Of a DNA stretch of 64,000 nt, positions 59,874 to 64,000 are shown piece after piece. Positions within the stretch are counted from its first letter, which is position 1. Each line of letters opens with the position of its first letter. The DNA lies in the NCBI GenBank assembly GCA_943736015.1, contig OX031060.1, forward strand, positions 516,001-580,000, in the 5' to 3' direction. The stretch is from Tridacna crocea (taxonomy: Eukaryota; Mollusca; Bivalvia; Cardiida; Cardiidae). Both the position numbers and the translations under genes were made by a program. Below the pieces are notes generated by a model. That model did no database searches and was not told the DNA's origin. It was given only the letters and a program-made list of their open reading frames with translations.

Positions 59874-60290
59874 TTATTTCATGCTTTCCGGTAGGATGTC
59901 GAGAAATAAAAGTGAATATATTTATCCATCTTACACTGATACCACCAGTGAAAATACCGATTTTCACGTTCTTGTTGCCTAGGTAAATTGCACGTGCCTC
60001 AGAACCAGATGGAAAATACGACGTCATATACTTTACACTTCTTGCGCTTGACGTATTATTGTAATGCGTTGCAATGCGGGAGGGGTACGGCAAGGGGAAT
60101 AACCGAAAAGAACTGTACTGGATTTTGATAAAGCTCCTCACAGATTTTTTTTTTTTTCAGTGAAAGATCGAAATGTATTTCATCGAGTGAACAACATCGG
60201 TAATATTTTCACGAGTGGCTGCCCCACTCGTGAAAATATTACTGATTGTGTTCACTCAATGAAATACATTTCGATCTTTCACCGAAAAAA
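59874..60290. mobile_element. Foldback element, second copy of the 37979-38462 family
   Basis: It begins 'tttatttcatgctttccggtagg' and shares 'cgttcttgttgcctaggtaaattg' with the first copy. A hairpin at about 60158-60287 has arms 'gtgaaagatcgaaatg' and 'ttcacgagtg'. It lies inside the 142-bp repeat block. The 14-bp terminal repeats of the first copy are not clear here. Confidence 0.65.
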
Positions 60291-61139
60291 AAACCAAATA
60301 TTATCTATACGGTATTTTCGATGAGTTTGAAGACGGTCCACACTACGTACAATACTGAAGACAGTCCACGCTACGTACATGTATAAAACTAGGTCATTAT
60401 GTCAAAAATCTCAGGATAACTTTTATTACGCTTTAAAGGCCACATTTTTATTCCGATGATAATGAAAGCTTGCTACAATGTTTTTCTTGCTGATATCTCA
60501 TAACCGAAAATAGGTCACATTAGGTCAAAAATAAGTCACGGATTCAAATCTGTAAAATATCTTTGTATACGCTCAAGAGGCCACCTTCTCTATCAACATT
60601 TATGAAAATTAGTCAGACTCGTTTTCGTGATAATTTAAATGATAATGGAATAGCCACATTGGGTAAGAAAGTGGATGGCCAAGTCAAAGCTTGAAAGACC
60701 TTGCGTTCACTTTGGAGGCCACAAGTAACAGTCTAATAGGCATGAAAGATGGTCAGAATCTTTATTTTGATCATATCTGCCGCAAGTCGAAAAATTGGCT
60801 TTGTTTGGCTAAAACGTAGGTCACAGAGACAAAGTTTTAAAAAAAAAGTTCTAAACGCGCGAGAGGCTAAATCTCAACCTTGCAAGAATTTTTGTCATAA
60901 TATTTTAGAAGAAACTGGAAATGGGTCATGTTGGGTGAAAAGACTCAGATGAGTAACCCAAAGCAATCAAGACCCTCTTGTATCTATAAATGTCATTTCC
61001 ACAAATTAGGCTAGACTTGACGTACTGTAGTCGAAACAGGACAATATTGAGTTGTTCAGATTTACCTATTTCTTAAGTGACACACTAAAAGGGCAAATTG
61101 TGTAGCTTGTAAATAAAGCGAGGTCCGACATAAATGAAC

Positions 61140-61275
61140 CACCCTCTTTGAAAAGGGGGCTTAATGCAACAAGAACGTGAAAATGGGTATTTCCACTGGT
61201 GGTACTAGTGTAAGATAGAAAAATATTTTCACTGTTATTTCTCGATATCCTACCGGAAAGCATGAAATAATAAGC
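61140..61275. mobile_element. Inverted partial copy of the 37979-38462 foldback family
   Basis: The reverse complement of the left part of that element: 'caagaacgtgaaaat', 'tttccactggtggtac', ending 'ctaccggaaagcatgaaataa'. The hairpin part is missing. Confidence 0.65.
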
Positions 61276-61942
61276 CCTATTTTGCTAGAACAGTGCTTAA
61301 ATAACAAGGAGAAATATTTAAGACTTCAAATATTCGTATAAATATTTTGGAATTTAATTCATCGTTCATTATATCCCGCCACGTGGCTTTCTACAAATAC
61401 ACATCTATCTAATTTAGGCGTGCTGGATACAGAACCGGACTACTTTTCAAACAAAAAACCGCGTTACTTTGAATTTCAAAATAAAGTAAATGTTTACTCA
61501 ATAAAACGCTACCTGATAGCGATTCATTCAGCTATGATCGGCCAGCATGTAACCTATGCATTCATTGAAACAGCCTACATGCTGGGTAAAAATCAAATAG
61601 CTTTGGTATAAGACCTACAGTTTCCAGGTATATTGGGCTGAGTTATGCGTCATAGCAAACAGGCTGAATCTTCGAAGAGTATGACATGCGCAGACAACGA
61701 TATAAGCCTATATCGTTAATTAGCTGATTTTAACGTTCTGATATACCTGCTCTATATAAAGTCAAACTGCAGTGAAACGTGCTAAATGACACGCTGTCGC
61801 CATTTAAGTTTACCAACTTTTTTTGTTTTTGGGAAATATTTGTCCCCTAGACAAAAAAAAAAATGTTGGTGGAAAAGGAGAAATATTGGTAACCAACAAC
61901 CTTCCCCCTAATCATCTTATTTCTCCATCTTATTATAATTAT

Positions 61943-62203
61943 GGCCTGCAACACGGGAAAAGGGGCATTCGGACATTTGCGTAAAGTGTCGTTTCGGATC
62001 AGCCTGAACTGTCTGCGCAAGCTAATGTGAAATGACACTTACCGTTCTAAGGTGATTTTCTGTTTCGCAAAAGTCTACTGTAGGACAATATCTAATGTAG
62101 TCGTAAAGTGCCGTCTCGGATTAGCCTGCGCGGACTGCGCAGGCTGATCCGAGACGACACTTTACGCAAATGTCCGAATGCCCCTTTTCCCGTGTTGCAG
62201 GCC
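61943..62203. mobile_element. Foldback MITE with 64-bp arms
   Basis: Left arm 61943-62006 (GGCCTGCAACACGGG...) and right arm 62140-62203 are inverted copies with one mismatch in 64 bases. A second, inner palindrome (about 62102-62166) is centred on 'gcgcggactgcgc'. Flanks are AT-rich (attat / attat). Total 261 bp, no ORF. Related fragments lie at 48535-48744 and in each tandem unit (2848, 9981, 17113). Confidence 0.8.
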
Positions 62204-62303
62204 AAATTATTATAACTTTGAACAAATCCTATATCTGATCCTCCCGTAGAAATTAGATCTAGATACTAAAAGTAGCCAAAAGAATGATCTGATTCATTTT
62301 CAG

Positions 62304-62383
62304 GTGAGTGTGCAGCAACAATTTATAGGAATACATGTTTGCATGCTATTCAGGACTGGGTTCATTTTGACCTTTGATAAAAA
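62304..62383 (+). CDS. Exon: start of VWD-like domain
   Basis: An 80-nt exon between 'cattttcag' and 'gtgagtat'; starts in phase 0 (matching 52469) and ends in phase 2. It encodes about 26 residues ending TGFILTFDKK. VWD domains begin with a (G)DPH-x-x-TFD phrase; here TFD is kept and the DPH-like part is changed to TGF. Support is splice consensus, exact phase fit on both sides and the continuation at 63150. Without transcript evidence it stays tentative. Confidence 0.5.
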
Positions 62384-63149
62384 GTGAGTATATTAATATT
62401 CTTATTTATAGAACTGCAATATTCACCTCGAATTAGAAATTATGTATGGCAGACAAACTTAGTCTTTGTACTTCGAGCCCTGGGTCCATATTCACCAATC
62501 ATTTATTAGTGTTTAACCTCATCTGCCGTCCAATCAAATGGCCCCATATTTTGAAAAGAAAAACGTCCGTTTTATTTATTACACCTGGCTCCCTGAACAA
62601 GTGATTATTAAGAGTTCGCCACTTTATCGTTAAGCGTTTAAGGCGAAGAGCGCATGCGCCAGTGAACTGTGGAAACTCCGTCCTACTGTCCTGTCAGACC
62701 GACATGTTCTGTACTACATGTATAAGTGCCTATCAACCCTTTCATCACCTCATTTGAAACATTTGACAGTTTCATTTTGATCACTGGACAATTTCAATTT
62801 TGTATCATAGGTTTTAAGTATTATTTGTAGATCTAAGCGATAGACAATGCAGAATTCAAGTGAACCAACTCATCTGGCTGCCTCGTCTTAATTGGTACGG
62901 TTTACAAGTATCAATATCGGTTCTGGGGAAGCAGGGTTAATTGACATGGCTTGAAAACAATGAATTAAAAAGAAAATAATAAAAACTTCTCGATTGGATC
63001 ATAGATATTAATTCTAATTAATTGAGTCACAGACGGTATCACGAAGTCTTTTTTTAGATGCAGCCCACTTAGAGAATAATTTAATCGAAATGGGGAAAAA
63101 GGCAAAATGGAGGTACACACTGTTGTTCTATATTCAATTGTTATTTCAG
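62384..63149 (+). other. Intron within the VWD-like domain
   Basis: About 770 bases with no recognised exon or repeat. Confidence 0.5.
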
Positions 63150-63219
63150 AACGGTTAAGGCAAGGAATTCTGCGTCAGATTTTGTTACCGTATATAAGCG
63201 CACAGACCTAGAGGCAGAG
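63150..63219 (+). CDS. Exon: VWD-like domain, second part
   Basis: A 70-nt exon between 'ttatttcag' and 'gtaaaaac', starting in phase 2 (completing AA|A = Lys) and ending in phase 0. It encodes TVKARNSASDFVTVYKRTDLEAE. The DFVxVYK-x-TDL part fits the second and third strands of VWD domains (typically 'GDFVLYK'). The rest of the domain should lie beyond 63219, probably outside the window. Confidence 0.55.
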
Positions 63220-64000
63220 GTAAAAACCGAATCTCTTCTTTATACTTAACCCGTTACCAGACAATAAAATTTAAGCCTTGTCCAGATTGAAATAATTGGC
63301 AGACGACAATTTCAATGTGGCACAAACAGTGCAATCAGTTTTTGATGGAGTAGAAAACCTTTTGGGAAAAGGAGAAAATGCTGGTTACCAGCATTTTCTC
63401 CTTTTCCTAAAATGTTCTCAGAAGGCTTCTTTCTAAAGGTCATTAAAAGTCGTCATTGTGTGGTAAAGGGTTAAAATGTATGAGCCATCCTCCAACAAAA
63501 GGGGTTTTATCCATCTCTAGATAAAGATTCCAAGCAAGTCATTCCCGGATAGTGGATCCATATAATGCATTTTAGTCTAACAACGGACAGAATCATTGGG
63601 TAAACTGGTTCATCGACATGTAGAAAATTGACATAGAGTAAAAAGCTTCGGCTCAGGTCAATATGCGCGGACAGCAAAGGCTTACTTGGTCGATATCTTT
63701 CGTAGATACATTTAGCCCCTTTTTTCACAGAGAACAACTCAACATAATATATTTCTGTTTCTAAAGGCTGTTAGCGTTCCAACAATCTACTTGCGGTCGT
63801 CTGTGTCCGTGGCAGTCCCAAAGAAGTGATAATTGTGTGCACTATCGAAAGAAGAAACAAATCACTTTCGTATGGCAACAACCACTGAAGCTGTGTTGCA
63901 AATCAGAAAACATATAGAAAATAGATGCAATTTTGCAAATATCGCTCATTGCGTATTCAAAGCATTTTACTTACGACAAACTCCATATATTCTCAAAATC
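63220..64000 (+). other. Intron after the last recognised exon
   Basis: It holds the second piggyBac-type MITE (63250-63470) and the dispersed repeat 'ggttcatcgacatgtagaaaattgaca...ttcggctcaggtc' (about 63600-63712). A possible acceptor at 63728-63729 was considered and not called. Confidence 0.5.
63250..63470. mobile_element. piggyBac-type MITE, 221 bp, copy 2
   Basis: Flanked by TTAA on both sides (63246-63249 and 63471-63474), the piggyBac target. The inverted ends are CCCGTTACCAGACAAT and ATTGTGTGGTAAAGGG. The centre is a 43-base near-perfect hairpin (63365-63407) with arms ggaaaaggagaaaatgctggt. It has exactly the length of the copy at 27691-27911. No coding capacity, so mobilisation would need a transposase elsewhere. 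Confidence 0.78.

Larger units (their letters stand above)
52853..60985. repeat. Second 142-bp tandem repeat block, split by the gypsy element
   Basis: The block opens at 52853 ('actcacctgagctcaaaatcc') and continues after 59242 with cores at about 59252, 59400, 59547, 59683, 59814, 60430, 60572, 60710 and 60860. It ends at about 60985 with 'agaccctcttgt'. The gypsy element sits at 'ctTTGTgtacg', exactly the phrase preserved uninterrupted near 46597-46610 in the other block. Confidence 0.8.
52470..62303 (+). other. Intron ectodomain 4-VWD, containing the gypsy element
   Basis: A 9.8-kb intron. It holds the start of a 142-bp repeat block (52853-52960), the gypsy element (52961-59242), the rest of the block (59243-60985) with an embedded foldback element (59874-60290), an inverted partial foldback (61140-61275) and a long-armed foldback element (61943-62203). 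The ORF at 61420-61611 has no recognisable domain. Confidence 0.65.

Noticed and set aside
61420..61611. 63-codon ORF after 'atctaatttag'
   Set aside because: No domain, no donor at a useful phase, and the neighbouring exons already join in frame without it.
63730..63900. Possible further VWD exon after 'ttttttcacag', with phrases such as QSTCGRLCPW
   Set aside because: In the phase required by the exon ending at 63219 the frame hits TGA near 63827, and the cysteine-rich reading lies in another frame. No clear VWD match.

Overview
The window is eukaryotic, AT-rich, non-coding-dominated DNA. I read it as the interior of one long plus-strand gene of a bivalve mollusc. The evidence is a run of small exons with consensus splice sites and matching phases, separated by introns full of repeats of kinds I know from bivalve genomes: long-armed foldback elements, 142-bp and 157-bp tandem repeats with 'accttgtgtacgctctagagg' and 'ccaggccataac' cores, SINE-like tRNA remnants, a LINE and LTR retrotransposons. 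The species assignment is inference. No alignment or search was run; identities are judged by eye.

Host gene (24 exons recognised, 2414-63219, no start or stop codon in the window, about 917 codons). Eighteen symmetric phase-1 exons each encode one small cysteine-rich module. Four module types occur in a fixed order: A (6 Cys, EB/EGF-like, CxCxxGF), B (4 Cys), C (4 Cys), D (4 Cys). The order is A1 B1 C1 D1 - A2 B2 C2 D2 - A3 B' C' D' - A' B3 C3 D3 - A4 - A''. After these come four exons of a cysteine-poor beta-rich ectodomain (48843-52469), then two exons (62304-62383 and 63150-63219) that together resemble the start of a von Willebrand factor D domain. Every junction keeps the frame. The layout suggests a secreted or membrane-anchored extracellular protein, with a general resemblance to VWD-plus-EGF type proteins.

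Region by region. 1-14262 holds two nearly identical 7.13-kb tandem units, each with one ABCD quartet (405 nt coding, 135 codons). 14263-19217 is a third copy, near-identical until about 17.24 kb and clearly more diverged after that. 19328-26396 is an LTR retrotransposon (484-bp LTRs, TAGG target duplication) with a 5'-truncated LINE nested inside on the minus strand. Unit-like intron sequence resumes near 29.55 kb and leads to older, diverged B' C' D' A' exons and a moderately diverged unit B3 C3 D3 A4 (38.5-44.4 kb). 46.5-47.9 kb is a 142-bp tandem repeat block. 52961-59242 is a Ty3/gypsy-class element on the minus strand whose integrase lies before reverse transcriptase (Gmr1-like order) and whose Gag has a SCAN-like segment. 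It is inserted in a second 142-bp repeat block. 59.2-64 kb holds several foldback elements and a piggyBac-type MITE around the last two exons.

The main biology is a gene that lengthens its extracellular repeat region by whole-quartet, frame-preserving segmental duplication, in introns that accumulate many kinds of mobile element without breaking the reading frame.
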